60,122 bases of DNA from an uncultured Nitrosospira sp. (GCA_900696515.1 CAADGK010000094.1:1-60122); one strand, 5' to 3'. Shown: positions 44,731 to 54,506, numbered from the stretch's first letter. Notes: generated by a model not told the origin, from the sequence alone. Made by a program: numbers and translations.

Positions 44731-47700
44731 GTGGCCTTCGTCCACCTGCATACACATTCGTCCTTTTCGCCGATGTGGGGTATCCCGACAGTGAAGACCC
44801 TCTGTCAGGCAGCTCAATCACAGGGACAGGACTATCTCGCCCTCACAGATACCAATGGGCTGTATGGCGCGATCCGTTTTCTGGAGGTCGCCCGTGAGCA
44901 TGGACTGAAGCCGATCATCGGTACGGAACTCGTCTCCGATCAGCACCGGGCCGTGTTGCTCGCGAAGAATGTCACGGGGTACGGCAATCTTTGCCGGATT
45001 CTCTCCGCTCGCCACTGCGATGCGTCCTTTGAGTTCATCGAGACCGTGACGCGGCATCGCACGGGACTGGTGTTGCTGTCCGATGATCCTGTCGCCCTGA
45101 CTGCCTGGCTGGCGGAGTCGGAAGAGGATCTCTATGTCGAGTTGACCCCGGGTCTCGCCTTATCAGACATGGTCGCGTTGAGCCGGAGACAACGACTGCC
45201 GCCGGTAGCCACCACCCGCGCCGCGTTCCTGCACCCAGCCGACTATGAGGCCCATCGGTTGCTACGAGCGATCGCTGAAAACACGACCCTCTCACGACTC
45301 AAGCCGGGGCACTGTGCGCTCCCCTCTCACTGGCTCATGCCTGAACGTGTGCTCGCTGGACATCTGCCCCACGTGCCAGTAGCTGTCGCCAACTCACGGA
45401 GCATTGCTGAGCAGTGCTACACCGAGTGGGACTTCAAACAGACCATCTTTCCCTCCTTCCGTCAGCTCTCCTCGGACGCCGCCTTTGAAACCCTGCGCCG
45501 CAAGACCTATGACGGCGCCATCTGGCGATATGGTGCCTTGTCTCCCGTCGTCCGAGAGCGCATCGAAAAGGAACTCACCGTGATCTGTGACAAGGGCTAT
45601 GCCGACTACTTTCTCGTGGTGGATGAAATTGTCCGTCAAGCGCCACGAACCTGTGGTCGAGGATCTGCTGCCGCGTCGATCGTGTCCTATTGTCTCGGGA
45701 TTACCCATGTGGATCCGATTCGACATCATTTGATGTTTGAACGATTTCTCAATCCCGGGCGTGACGATCCGCCAGACATCGACATTGATTTCCCATGGGA
45801 CGAGCGACCAAAGATTCTCGACTGGGTGTTTGCCCACTATGGACACCAACACGCGGCCATGGTCGCCAATCAGAACACCCTCGCCTCTCGGGCCGCCTTG
45901 CGTGAGATTGCGAAGGTGTATGGCCTGCCCGCCGGTGAGATTGGCAAGGCGCTGAATTTTCTCCAGCGGCGAGCGGACTTCGTCGATGTGCGACCAGGGA
46001 CGACGGTGCAAGACTGGGCGCGGGACGTCTGCAGGGCCTTGAACCTGAGGAACCCTTGGCCAGAGATTCTCTATTGGTCCACGCAATTGGACGGTCATTT
46101 CAGGAATCTGAGCCTCCATCCCGGCGGTGTCGTGTTAGTTCCGGATGAGATCCGGCGTTATGTACCGGTTGAGATCTCCGCTTCTAACTTGCCAGTGATC
46201 CAATGGGAGAAGGATCAAACCGAAGACGCGGGGCTCGTCAAAATCGATCTCTTAGGCAATCGCTCGCTCGCTGTCATCCGGGATGCCATCGCGGCCGTCG
46301 CCCGCAACACTGGCCGGGTCATTGACTATGCGACGTGGGACCCGATCACTGATCCGGCCACCAATGACCTGATTCGGCGCGGCGAAACGATGGGCTGCTT
46401 CTATGTGGAGTCTCCCGCAACTAGACTGTTACTCAAGAAGCTCTGGGGTGGGATGCCACCAGAGCGACACGCCGTGGCCGATGTCTTTGAATATCTCGTG
46501 GTGGTGTCGTCGCTCATACGCCCCGCTGCGAATGTGTTCGCCGATGAATTCGTGCGTCGAGCCCATGGGCAGCGCTATCAGTCACTTCATCCCTTGTTTG
46601 ATGAGGTCCTCGCGGAGACGCACGGCATCATGGTTTATCAGGAAGATGTCATGAAAGTGGCGGTCGCACTAGGTGGCTTTTCCGTGGAAGACGGCGATCA
46701 GCTTCGGAAGGTGTTGAGCAAGAAGCACAAGGAACGGCAACTACGAGACTATCAATGCCAGTTCTATCAGGGAGCCATGGCCCGTGGTGTGGAGTGTCGC
46801 GTGATCGATGCGATCTGGGCCATGATCATGAGCTTCGCCGGCTATAGCTTCTGTAAGCCGCATAGTGCGAGCTATGCCCAGGTCAGTTTCAAATCAGCCT
46901 ACCTGCGAGCCCACTATCCAGCGGAGTTCATCGCCGCAGTCGTGAGTAATCAAGGCGGCTACTACTCGGCCTTCGCGTACCTCTCGGAGGGACGACGGAT
47001 GGGGCTGACGATCCTGCCGCCGGACATCAACGCGAGTGTGTGGGTCTATACCGGATCAGGGACCATCGTTCGAGTGGGTCTGATGCAGATCAAAGGCGTG
47101 CAAGAAGACCTCGTCACACAGATCGTTGTGGAGCGAGAAACGAACGGTCCTTACCGATCGCTGTCAGAGTTTCTGAGTCGCGTGAAGCTCGACTACGCGC
47201 AAGCGAAATTGTTGATCAAAGCCGGATGCTTCGACTCCATCGCTGGAGAACTCACCAGACCAGCCCTTTTGTGGCGTGTCTTTGCCGCGCAAGCGGCCAA
47301 GCCACCGAGCTCCATCCCCATTCCCACGGAGTATTCAGCCCAGAAAAAACTGCAGCACGAGCTCGCCCTCTTTGGCTTTCCCTTACACTGTCACCCACTC
47401 GATCTGTTTACGGAGCTACTGGCTGCGACCACTCACATATTCGCGAAGGACTTAAATCAGTATGTCGGGAAAGAAGTGACCCTCATCGGTTGGCTTCTTA
47501 CTGAGAAGATCGTCTCCACCAAGAAAGGTGAGCCGATGGAGTTTATGACTCTGGAGGATCAGACCGGGATGTATGACGCAACGGTGTTTCCCAACACCTA
47601 CCGAACCTACTGCCATCTGCTCGCGGCGAACCAAGCTTACATGCTGACAGGCCTGGTAGAAGAGCAGTTCTCAACTGTCACGGTCACCGTGAAAACCCTC

Positions 47701-47763
47701 CAACTCCTGACCACCGGTGGAATCCCGGCACCGAGTGAGTCTCTTGAGGAGCAAAGCGTGTAG
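44731..47763 (+). CDS. dnaE2: Error-prone DNA polymerase III alpha subunit DnaE2
   Basis: 1010 residues with GTG start. PHP domain at the N-terminus (FVHLHTHSSFSPMWGIPT), C-family polymerase core with CGRGSAAASIVSYCLGITHVDP and the catalytic PDIDIDFPWDER, the third Asp region GLVKIDLLGNRSLAVI, helix-hairpin-helix regions (SLSEFLSRVKLDYAQAK) and an OB fold at the end (VTLIGWLLTEKIVSTKKGE). It copies damaged DNA with mutations after SOS induction, acting with ImuB. Slightly shorter than typical DnaE2. It abuts imuB without a gap. Confidence 0.92.
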   Translation: MAFVHLHTHSSFSPMWGIPTVKTLCQAAQSQGQDYLALTDTNGLYGAIRFLEVAREHGLKPIIGTELVSDQHRAVLLAKNVTGYGNLCRILSARHCDASFEFIETVTRHRTGLVLLSDDPVALTAWLAESEEDLYVELTPGLALSDMVALSRRQRLPPVATTRAAFLHPADYEAHRLLRAIAENTTLSRLKPGHCALPSHWLMPERVLAGHLPHVPVAVANSRSIAEQCYTEWDFKQTIFPSFRQLSSDAAFETLRRKTYDGAIWRYGALSPVVRERIEKELTVICDKGYADYFLVVDEIVRQAPRTCGRGSAAASIVSYCLGITHVDPIRHHLMFERFLNPGRDDPPDIDIDFPWDERPKILDWVFAHYGHQHAAMVANQNTLASRAALREIAKVYGLPAGEIGKALNFLQRRADFVDVRPGTTVQDWARDVCRALNLRNPWPEILYWSTQLDGHFRNLSLHPGGVVLVPDEIRRYVPVEISASNLPVIQWEKDQTEDAGLVKIDLLGNRSLAVIRDAIAAVARNTGRVIDYATWDPITDPATNDLIRRGETMGCFYVESPATRLLLKKLWGGMPPERHAVADVFEYLVVVSSLIRPAANVFADEFVRRAHGQRYQSLHPLFDEVLAETHGIMVYQEDVMKVAVALGGFSVEDGDQLRKVLSKKHKERQLRDYQCQFYQGAMARGVECRVIDAIWAMIMSFAGYSFCKPHSASYAQVSFKSAYLRAHYPAEFIAAVVSNQGGYYSAFAYLSEGRRMGLTILPPDINASVWVYTGSGTIVRVGLMQIKGVQEDLVTQIVVERETNGPYRSLSEFLSRVKLDYAQAKLLIKAGCFDSIAGELTRPALLWRVFAAQAAKPPSSIPIPTEYSAQKKLQHELALFGFPLHCHPLDLFTELLAATTHIFAKDLNQYVGKEVTLIGWLLTEKIVSTKKGEPMEFMTLEDQTGMYDATVFPNTYRTYCHLLAANQAYMLTGLVEEQFSTVTVTVKTLQLLTTGGIPAPSESLEEQSV

Positions 47764-47781
47764 CCAGTACACTCTCACCCC

Positions 47782-48684
47782 ATGCTCCTCTCTCCCTTCA
47801 TTCGCTTCGGGACCTCCACCTGGACCTATGAAGGCTGGCAAGGCCAGGTCTACTTGAAGAAGTATGCCAAGACGACCTTTGCGCGGGAATGCCTGGGCGA
47901 GTATTGTCAGTATCTCCACAACGGTGACCCGTGCTTTCGCACGGTCGGCAATGATTCCACGTTCTACCGTCCACCGACAGCCAACCAACTGCGACACTAT
48001 CTCAATCAGATCCCCGAAGACTTTGAGATGTGCTTCAAGGTGTGGGAGGAGATCACCATTCCGACTTACGCGAAGCAGGCTCGGTATGGCACAAAGGCTG
48101 GACAACCGAATCAACGATTTCTTGATGCAAAGCTCTTCAATGATCTCGTGCTCACACCTTATCGAGAAGCCAAGTTCGAGCCACACACCGGCCCATTCTT
48201 GTTTGAATTCCAACGGCACGGGATGTCGAGTGAGGAATTCTGCTCGCGCCTAAATACGTTTTTTGGTCAACTCCCCCAGGACTTTCGCTATGCGGTTGAA
48301 ATCCGTAACGCGGGGTTACTGGGTCAGGACTATCGCAACGTCTTGGAGAATCACGGCATCGCCCATGTCTACAATTATTGGTCCTACATGCCTTCGTTAC
48401 GGGACCAGCACCAACGGATGGAAGAGCGCTTCACGGCGCCCTTCACGGTCCTGCGTCTCCTCACGCCGCTTAAGATGTCCTATGAAGCAGCGAAGAAACG
48501 AGCGGAGCCGTATACGAAGATTGTGGAAGAGCTGCCAGAGATGCGGCGAGAGACGGTGGAACTGGTGAAACAAGTGATGGCAGAGAAGCGAACGGCCTAT
48601 GTTTTGGTGAATAACCGCAGCGAAGGGAATGCTCCCCTCACAATACAAGCTCTACGGAATGCGCTCCAAGTGGCGGAGACATGA
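47782..48684 (+). CDS. DUF72 (YecE-like) protein
   Basis: 300 residues of the DUF72 TIM-barrel family: FIRFGTSTWTYEGWQG start, FYRPPTANQLRHY, FCFKVWEEIT-like MCFKVWEEITIP, FLFEFQRHG, YAVEIRNAGLL and AYVLVNNRSEGNAPLT end. The biochemical role of DUF72 is unknown. It begins 19 bp after dnaE2 and probably ends the SOS cassette transcript, which suggests a part in DNA damage tolerance. No ribosome-binding site of note. Confidence 0.85.
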   Translation: MLLSPFIRFGTSTWTYEGWQGQVYLKKYAKTTFARECLGEYCQYLHNGDPCFRTVGNDSTFYRPPTANQLRHYLNQIPEDFEMCFKVWEEITIPTYAKQARYGTKAGQPNQRFLDAKLFNDLVLTPYREAKFEPHTGPFLFEFQRHGMSSEEFCSRLNTFFGQLPQDFRYAVEIRNAGLLGQDYRNVLENHGIAHVYNYWSYMPSLRDQHQRMEERFTAPFTVLRLLTPLKMSYEAAKKRAEPYTKIVEELPEMRRETVELVKQVMAEKRTAYVLVNNRSEGNAPLTIQALRNALQVAET

Positions 48685-48832
48685 GCTTTGCCTATTTCCA
48701 TTTTTCTGCTCCCCATACCTCGCGGGCGTCTGTGATCATTGTGCATCCGATTGGGGAGCCGCACAAGGTTGAAAGGCGTCAGGGAGTGCTGGCAAGGGAA
48801 ACGCCGAGGCCGGAGCTGGAGATCCCGACAAG

Positions 48833-48863
48833 AAGGGCTGAGCGCTCGTGTCGCTCAGCCCTT
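48833..48863. terminator. Bidirectional terminator hairpin
   Basis: AAGGGCTGAGCG (48833-48844) and CGCTCAGCCCTT (48852-48863) form a perfect 12-bp stem with a 7-nt loop between the convergent DUF72 and truncated-haemoglobin genes. On the minus strand the tail reads CTTGTC after TT, so it best serves the haemoglobin gene. Confidence 0.75.
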
Positions 48864-48878
48864 GTCGCCGGCTAGAAG

Positions 48879-49382
48879 CTATTTCCCGACAATGTCTCCA
48901 CGTAGCCCGCCGATAATTGCAAGGAGCTCACCCTTCTCAGGCTGTGGCACCTTGAACTTGTCAAGCGTGGTGACGAGGTGTGCTGCCACCTGATCAAATT
49001 GTATATCTGTGATTTTCATTCCCTGATGCGTGGCTGGCATGGCCCGCCCGATATACGTACAGGGGCCACCGGTTGCTGCACAGACCATTAACACGTTCAA
49101 TTGTTTGAAGCGCGCCTGTCTGTCAGGTGGCAATCCTCCAAAGGATGACGCCAGTTTGGGATCAGCAAAGAGCCGGTTCCCAAAGTCACTGACCACAGCG
49201 GAGATGGCGTCGTACCCACCGAGGCGTTCATAGAGAGTTTTCTGACTCCCCGCTTGTGTAGATGGAGGGGAACCGGCTGTAGCAGATCGAGGACTGCCGG
49301 TTACGAACACAAGCAGACCTCCAAGTGCTGCTGATACGACGAAGACCTTACATGCTGTCCGTGCACTCGTTGTTATAGCCAT
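48879..49382 (-). CDS. Exported group 1 truncated haemoglobin
   Basis: 167 residues: an N-terminal export signal (KVFVVSAALGGLLVFVTGSPRSATA, cut near 37) and a 2-on-2 globin (TLYERLGGYDAISAVVSDFGNRLF through HQGMKITDIQFDQVAAHLV). His in ATHQGMKI is the likely proximal ligand. Group 1 truncated globins detoxify NO or bind O2; most are cytosolic, so a periplasmic form is notable and fits nitrite/NO exposure. A TGTCA-type palindrome lies about 88 bp upstream of the start (49463). Confidence 0.82.
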   Translation of the reverse strand: MAITTSARTACKVFVVSAALGGLLVFVTGSPRSATAGSPPSTQAGSQKTLYERLGGYDAISAVVSDFGNRLFADPKLASSFGGLPPDRQARFKQLNVLMVCAATGGPCTYIGRAMPATHQGMKITDIQFDQVAAHLVTTLDKFKVPQPEKGELLAIIGGLRGDIVGK

Positions 49383-49462
49383 GACATACCCCCTTTAGAA
49401 AAATTGATTTGGAACCTACGAAAACTACATAGGCATCTGTAGATGTTTATCGAGGAAATATC

Positions 49463-49478
49463 TGTCATGGAGATGACA
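49463..49478. promoter_or_regulatory. Crp/Fnr-type palindrome, site 1
   Basis: TGTCATGGAGATGACA, a near-perfect 16-bp palindrome (TGTCA-N6-TGACA) centred about 88 bp before the truncated-haemoglobin start. One of five related sites between 49 and 60 kb. Confidence 0.55.
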
Positions 49479-49849
49479 AAGCCGAATACAGAGATCATGC
49501 CGAGATTACCGACTATTCGATCAAATCCCACAGAACTCTCTGATGATGAAGCGAACGGTGTCACTCTGCCAAACCATATGATGAGCGATTGGCTCACCCT
49601 GTGTTATGAAAATGCCAGCCTTGGATCTTCGCACACGGTGGTGTGTGGTGTATGGAGAACGATACAGCGTGAACGATCGCAATGGCTTAGGCCTCCATTT
49701 TCAAAGCAGGTTCTAGTACCTCGGCTACTGCAATGCATAGAGTGGCCCGATTTCATCAGGCTCGTCCTTCTACAGAGGCCTGTGAAATTAGGAGACGGTC
49801 AGCCTATCGCAGGGGAAGAGGGTCAGACATAACCCATGTGAAATGAAGA
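49479..49849. other. Non-coding interval
   Basis: No gene with a ribosome-binding site or recognisable product in either strand between the Crp-type site and the IS remnant. Confidence 0.4.
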
Positions 49850-50042
49850 ACCCCGCCCTTACAGGCGGGGTCTCCTTACAATTCAAGCTACGCTTGACCC
49901 GTCTCCTGCTCGCGCTGGTGCCGTACATACGGGCGAATCGTGACTTCGCTGATGCCCATCACAGAGTTTCATCGACGGCCATCTTTGCACCAGGCGAGCA
50001 ACAGACGGCTCCTGGCTCACACCCCCACCCTCCCAGGTGGGG
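49850..50042 (-). mobile_element. IS200/IS605-family remnant (internally deleted)
   Basis: Two subterminal hairpins bound about 193 bp: ACCCCGCC/GGCGGGGT at 49850-49871 and CCCCACC/GGTGGGG at 50023-50042. Inside, on the minus strand, codons 49959-49888 read MGISEVTIRPYVRHQREQET..., close to the C-terminal end of IS200-type TnpA transposases, followed after 16 bp by the hairpin. There are no terminal inverted repeats, as expected for this family. The catalytic part of tnpA and all of tnpB are missing. It sits 13 bp past the stop of the barrel gene. Confidence 0.55.
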
Positions 50043-50055
50043 AACTCCCGCGTCA

Positions 50056-51123
50056 TTAGAACCGAAGCAGACTTCCGAAGGTGACGGTGTTTATTCTGGC
50101 TGCTTCTTCTTCATAACTGAGTTTCCATCGTCCGTGTAGATACCCAATCGAAAGTGCGAGCGCCTCGGTCAACTGATATCGTGCCAACACTTCCCCCTGG
50201 TAAATCTTTTCGCGCGCGCCAAGAAAGTCATCACCAGGCAAACCCGACGTGTAGTTGGTTTGCTCAAGATCAAAGCCTCCTAGCAGGGTGAGTTTATCCG
50301 TGACACGCGCCTCCAACTCCGCTTCGACATAGTGTGTGACATAGGAGATGTCCTCTCCAATTTGTGGATTGTGTCTCCCGTCAGCCAGCCCTCGCTCGTA
50401 GTGGTATCCGACCACCAATCCGATTCCTGGCTTGATTTCCCACATGATATGTGTCCCAAGAGTCCAAAAGCGAGTATTCCGATGCGCAAAGCTCTCGTTG
50501 TACGATCGGTCTCCGTATCGAGCTAACCCGCGAATGGTGACATTCTCGAGTAGCTTACGCTCCAGTTCTGCCGTTCCAAAGTGTGTCGTGACGTACTCAC
50601 CCCCACGATCCGATGATCGTAATTCACCGGGACCGTGATTGCCCAAGAAGAGGTGCGGACCGTAGTGATACCGCATCCGGAAGATAGTCTCTCCTCCTGG
50701 AAGTGCTTGAGTCAGCTGCGCGCCATACGTGCCATGAGAAAAAGCGGCCTGGTCGGTAAAGACAAACCCTTGGGCTCGTGCCGTCAGGTCGGTTCTCCCC
50801 CAGCTCGATTGCAATGATCGCGTGAGGTGGGCAACGGGTTCAAACACCCCGCTTGAACCTTGACCGGTGGTCTGAATGACCGGTTGTGTAGGATCCTCTT
50901 GCAGTGACAATCGCTGAGACGCCGAGAACAGCGCAACGTCATCGGTATAGAACGCATTCATCTCTCCGCCAACATGCCATCCTGATTCAGACTCGACGTC
51001 CATCTTCATATCCTTCATCTCAGAGGCGTCCAAGCTCATATCAGTTTCAGCCTGGGCCTGGGAGCACAGCAGCAACAACACCAGGAACGGCCACCCACAC
51101 CATCTAATTAGCTGTACTTTCAC
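50056..51123 (-). CDS. Outer-membrane beta-barrel protein
   Basis: About 355 residues. From a GTG at 51123 it has a signal peptide (LIRWCGWPFLVLLLLCSQAQAE), a Met/Asp-rich segment (ETDMSLDASEMKDMKMD) and then alternating amphipathic strands (WHVGGEMNAFYTDDVALF, VTIRGLARYGDRSYNE, GIGLVVGYHYERGL) ending in Phe (FGSLLRF), the usual outer-membrane insertion signal. The Met-rich stretch could bind copper, which is inference. The frame stays open to 51228, and GTG 51132 is also possible. Ligand unknown. Confidence 0.75.
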   Translation of the reverse strand: MKVQLIRWCGWPFLVLLLLCSQAQAETDMSLDASEMKDMKMDVESESGWHVGGEMNAFYTDDVALFSASQRLSLQEDPTQPVIQTTGQGSSGVFEPVAHLTRSLQSSWGRTDLTARAQGFVFTDQAAFSHGTYGAQLTQALPGGETIFRMRYHYGPHLFLGNHGPGELRSSDRGGEYVTTHFGTAELERKLLENVTIRGLARYGDRSYNESFAHRNTRFWTLGTHIMWEIKPGIGLVVGYHYERGLADGRHNPQIGEDISYVTHYVEAELEARVTDKLTLLGGFDLEQTNYTSGLPGDDFLGAREKIYQGEVLARYQLTEALALSIGYLHGRWKLSYEEEAARINTVTFGSLLRF

Positions 51124-51643
51124 GCACGCCACCAATTTGTATTGAAAGCATTCTTTAATGCCGAACCATTCGCCCCTGGATCTAGCGAGAGCCTCACACG
51201 ACTGTCCGAATACACATAGCGCCTGCACTGGTATTCACTTTTTCCTCAAATCTTGTACGCAGGAGAGGCCCAACAGGGAGTTTCATCGCACGCAATACCC
51301 CCCTCGTTTACTTGTAATAGATAAATGCAAACTGGCGTTGTAGGCTTGGTTCGTACTTTATAGGGAAAGCGCACACATTTCTGTCACTTATAAGACAAGG
51401 AGTTCAAATTTCTCGTATTCACTGAGGGGAATGCCCCCGCTGAAATCAATTCGCAGCTTGGTTTCAGTGGAACAAACATGGTCTTGAGAATGCCTGACAT
51501 GCAGCTGTGGGTAGGCGAGCAGTAACCCTCTTCCACCTGGGGTCGGCCTTGCAGTTCTTTGAATAGCTATGGTTGCCGAAGCCCGATGAGGGTTCGCCGC
51601 TTCTCAAGCGAAGTCTTGAGTTACGGATATCAGGAGGCCTCTT
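51124..51643. other. Intergenic region upstream of the barrel gene
   Basis: No supportable gene in about 500 bp. It carries Crp/Fnr-type site 2 (51382) and a CTCAAG/CTTGAG hairpin (51603-51620) that may end transcription of the cytochrome c gene to its right. Confidence 0.45.
51382..51397. promoter_or_regulatory. Crp/Fnr-type palindrome, site 2
   Basis: TGTCACTTATAAGACA, outer arms TGTC/GACA with an AT-rich palindromic centre (CTTATAAG). About 265 bp before the barrel gene's start, farther than sites 1, 3 and 4 from theirs. Confidence 0.45.
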
Positions 51644-52120
51644 TTATTTTGCGAGGCTTCTCACATAATGAACAAGCTTCCACACTTCCTCGTCCGATAA
51701 ATCCGGGAACGCCATCATCCCTGTCCCTGAAGAACCGTACTTGGTAATCCAGAACAGTTGCCCGTCAGAAATCTCGCGCATCATCGCACTGCATGTGAAA
51801 TCGCGCGCCGGCGGCATCATTCCCCCGCTGACCGGTCCTTTCCCCTCTCCCCGCTTGCCGTGGCACAGCGCGCAGGCCATCGGCTTCGCGTCGTGAAGAT
51901 ACAATCCTTTTCCCACCTGAAGGACGTCGCTGGAAGCAGGAAGCGGATTCGTCTTAGCTAACATGTCTTCTGGAGCATTGGCAGTTTTCCTCGGCTGAAC
52001 ACAGGAACTGTTTTGCCCCCCTTCGGAGTCGGCCGCTACAGCCTGCTGGGTGAATGGGATAAGCCAGAGGATCACGGCCATCGTTGCTATCACGTTCTGT
52101 TTTGTCCTCATTGAATTCAT
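51644..52120 (-). CDS. Periplasmic monohaem cytochrome c
   Basis: 158 residues with a signal peptide (VIATMAVILWLIPFTQQAVAAD) and one haem site CALCHG at 83-87; MMAFPDLS supplies the likely Met axial ligand. The class I fold ends EEVWKLVHYVRSL. It is an electron carrier in the periplasm. GKGPVSGGMMPPARDFT is typical of c-type carriers related to cytochrome oxidases and nitrite systems. Extra Cys at about 40 and 110 are unusual and may form a disulfide. Confidence 0.88.
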   Translation of the reverse strand: MNSMRTKQNVIATMAVILWLIPFTQQAVAADSEGGQNSSCVQPRKTANAPEDMLAKTNPLPASSDVLQVGKGLYLHDAKPMACALCHGKRGEGKGPVSGGMMPPARDFTCSAMMREISDGQLFWITKYGSSGTGMMAFPDLSDEEVWKLVHYVRSLAK

Positions 52121-52387
52121 CGTGCACTCCTTTTATTACAGAAGCCTTAGTAGGCATCCTGTTGAGTCCGAGCACCTTCGATCTGTATCAGTCGTCAGGG
52201 TGATGCTTGATCTCCGTGCGACTTTCCATTTGTGGTACTCCGGAGTTACCTCTCGATCATGATCGGCAAAGGATGCGGAGTGTGCGTTCGACGCCCACCG
52301 GCGGATGCCCGGCCCTCTCAGGCTTCGGATAGAATGGCTCGATGATTGCCGCCAGTCCCCTCACACCGAATGACATGACCTCTCTCA

Positions 52388-52897
52388 TCAAGAAACCGCT
52401 CGAGACGGTACCTTCCAATGAGGTCTTGGAAAGTGGCACGTATATCCGTGGGGATTTCGCTCGAGATAATCTTGATGTTCAGGTTCCGCCACCCAAAATG
52501 GACCTGCGGGCCGAACCTCCGTCACCACCTTGCCGGGCCAAAGGCCCGACGCATCGACATCGGCGATGACTTCCTCTGCTGTTCGGCGTTGAGTATCGGA
52601 CGTGTAGTAAATTCCTGATCGATAGGACATGCCCACATCGTTGCCCTGGCGATTCAGTGTGGTCGGGTCGTGAATTTGAAAAAATACCTCCAGTAGAGTG
52701 CGGAACGCCAGCTTGTCACGGTCAAACACGACTTCAATCGCCTCTGCATGGGTACCATGACGACGATAGGTGGCGTTCGGCACATCGCCACCGCTATAAC
52801 CTACCCTGGTTGAAAGCACTCCTGGCAGCTTGCGAATGAGACCCTGCATCCCCCAGAAACACCCACCGGCCAATATGACCGTTTCTGTTTGACTCAT
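52388..52897 (-). CDS. msrA: Peptide methionine sulfoxide reductase MsrA
   Basis: 169 residues from the ATG at 52897 (AGGAGCG upstream). The catalytic motif is [14 protein letters not shown] near residue 12; [27 protein letters not shown] and [24 protein letters not shown] are the MsrA core. It repairs Met-S-sulfoxide. There is no signal peptide, so cytosolic, using thioredoxin. The partner specificity enzyme MsrB starts at 59774 and SelO lies next door, pointing to oxidative protein damage as the theme here. Confidence 0.95.
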   Translation of the reverse strand: MSQTETVILAGGCFWGMQGLIRKLPGVLSTRVGYSGGDVPNATYRRHGTHAEAIEVVFDRDKLAFRTLLEVFFQIHDPTTLNRQGNDVGMSYRSGIYYTSDTQRRTAEEVIADVDASGLWPGKVVTEVRPAGPFWVAEPEHQDYLERNPHGYTCHFPRPHWKVPSRAVS

Positions 52898-52952
52898 ATA
52901 ACGCTCCTTAATCATCATCTCACAGGACGGAGAGACCGCCGCTGCGACGTTT

Positions 52953-54431
52953 TCACGTACCGCAGAATGTTTGATAGCAGGCCGTCACCTCAGCAGGAGC
53001 CGGGGTGGCGTAGGCGTCCAGTTCAGGGTCTTCATCAAACGGTCGAGTGACGGCTTTCAACAGCCGCTCGAATGGTGCAAGGTCCGTATTGTCCGTGGCG
53101 GCAGCCAACGCTTCTTCAACGCGATGATTTCGAGGAATGTACAACGGGTTCACGCGTCGCATTGCTGCAGCCCGCGCCTCCGTCTTCAAGGACTCGCGGT
53201 CGAGACGCATGCGCCACTGTCTCAACCACATTGCGAGTGCTGAAGGCTCACGAAACACCGCCTGAAGGGGACGGTCGTTACCCTCCGCTGCGTCGACGAG
53301 GTATCGCCAGGCGAGCGTGTAATCGGCGCCTCGTGCGTGGAGCAATGCCAACCATTCATTGGCCAGTACGTCGTCTCCCTCCTCCGTTGTCGCAAGGCCA
53401 AGTTTCTTCCGAATGCCTGCAAGCCAATAATCATAATAGCGAGCGGGAAACGTTTCTAAAATCTCGAGAAACGGGGCAACCTTAGACTCTCGTGAGCCAT
53501 TGGTCATCACCGGAGCAATGGCTCCGGCAAGACGTGCTAAATTCCAACGTATAATGTGCGGCTGGTTGTGATAGGCATACCGACCCTGCGTGTCGATCGA
53601 GCTAAACACCGCATGCGGGTCATATGCCTCCATAAACGCACAGGGCCCGTAATCGATGGTCTCGCCGGAGATCGTTGTGTTGTCCGTATTCATCACGCCA
53701 TGGATGAAACCAACCAACATCCAGTGCGCGACAAGACTCGCCTGTCGATCAGCCACGGCCCGGAACCATTCCTGATACCGATGAGGATGGTCGGCGAGCT
53801 GAGGATCGTGCCGTCGAATTGCATAATCCACGAGTCGTTGTACCTGGTGTGGTTCCTCACGGGCCGCGAAGAATTCAACGGTGCCGATTCGCAGATGACT
53901 GGCCGCGACGCGCGTCAATACAGCCCCCGGCAGTGGACGTTCACGAAAAACTGATTCGCCTGTCCAGACCGCGGCAAGTGCGCGTGTGGTCGGAATACCC
54001 ATGGCATGCATGAATTCTCCGATGAGGTATTCCCGAAGGACCGGACCTACCGCTGCCTTTCCATCTCCACCACGAGAGAAGGGGGTTGGTCCAGACCCCT
54101 TTAAAGCCAAATCTCTGCGTAGACCATCCTTGTCTACCACCTCACCGAGGAGCAGCGCCCGGCCATCACCGAGTCGCGGTGCGAAGTGCCCGAACTGATG
54201 ACCTGCGTAGACCTGGGCGATCGGTGTTGCTCCGACCAGCGTTTCGTTTCCAGAAAGGAATGCACTACCTGCTGGGCCATTCAGTATTTCTATCGGTAGA
54301 CCCAGTTGAATACCTAGGTCCGTATTCAAGCGAAGAAGCTTTGGAGAGGGCACCGGAGTAGGTTGCCAGGGAACGTACATACCTTCGAGTTCCCTGGCAT
54401 AGGTATTGTCAAACTGGATAAGCGTATCCAT
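52953..54431 (-). CDS. selO: Protein adenylyltransferase SelO (YdiU/UPF0061)
   Basis: 492-residue pseudokinase-fold enzyme that AMPylates proteins. Visible: [64 protein letters not shown], and the metal/catalytic region [24 protein letters not shown]. It ends FCGT with Cys three from the end, the position of selenocysteine in animal SelO; in E. coli this Cys forms a regulatory disulfide. ATG at 54431 matches family N-termini; a TTG at 54464 is possible. It lies between cytochrome P460 and MsrA. Confidence 0.92.
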   Translation of the reverse strand: MDTLIQFDNTYARELEGMYVPWQPTPVPSPKLLRLNTDLGIQLGLPIEILNGPAGSAFLSGNETLVGATPIAQVYAGHQFGHFAPRLGDGRALLLGEVVDKDGLRRDLALKGSGPTPFSRGGDGKAAVGPVLREYLIGEFMHAMGIPTTRALAAVWTGESVFRERPLPGAVLTRVAASHLRIGTVEFFAAREEPHQVQRLVDYAIRRHDPQLADHPHRYQEWFRAVADRQASLVAHWMLVGFIHGVMNTDNTTISGETIDYGPCAFMEAYDPHAVFSSIDTQGRYAYHNQPHIIRWNLARLAGAIAPVMTNGSRESKVAPFLEILETFPARYYDYWLAGIRKKLGLATTEEGDDVLANEWLALLHARGADYTLAWRYLVDAAEGNDRPLQAVFREPSALAMWLRQWRMRLDRESLKTEARAAAMRRVNPLYIPRNHRVEEALAAATDNTDLAPFERLLKAVTRPFDEDPELDAYATPAPAEVTACYQTFCGT

Positions 54432-54506
54432 CATGAAAATCTGTATGACATCGCCACCAGTCAACCTCTCCCCTCAAGGCTCACAATGGCAGCCCTCAAT
54501 CTCGGG

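Noticed and set aside
49443-49832. 129-codon plus-strand open frame between the globin and the IS remnant
   Set aside because: Overlaps the Crp-type site at its start, lacks a ribosome-binding site, and the product shows no recognisable pattern.
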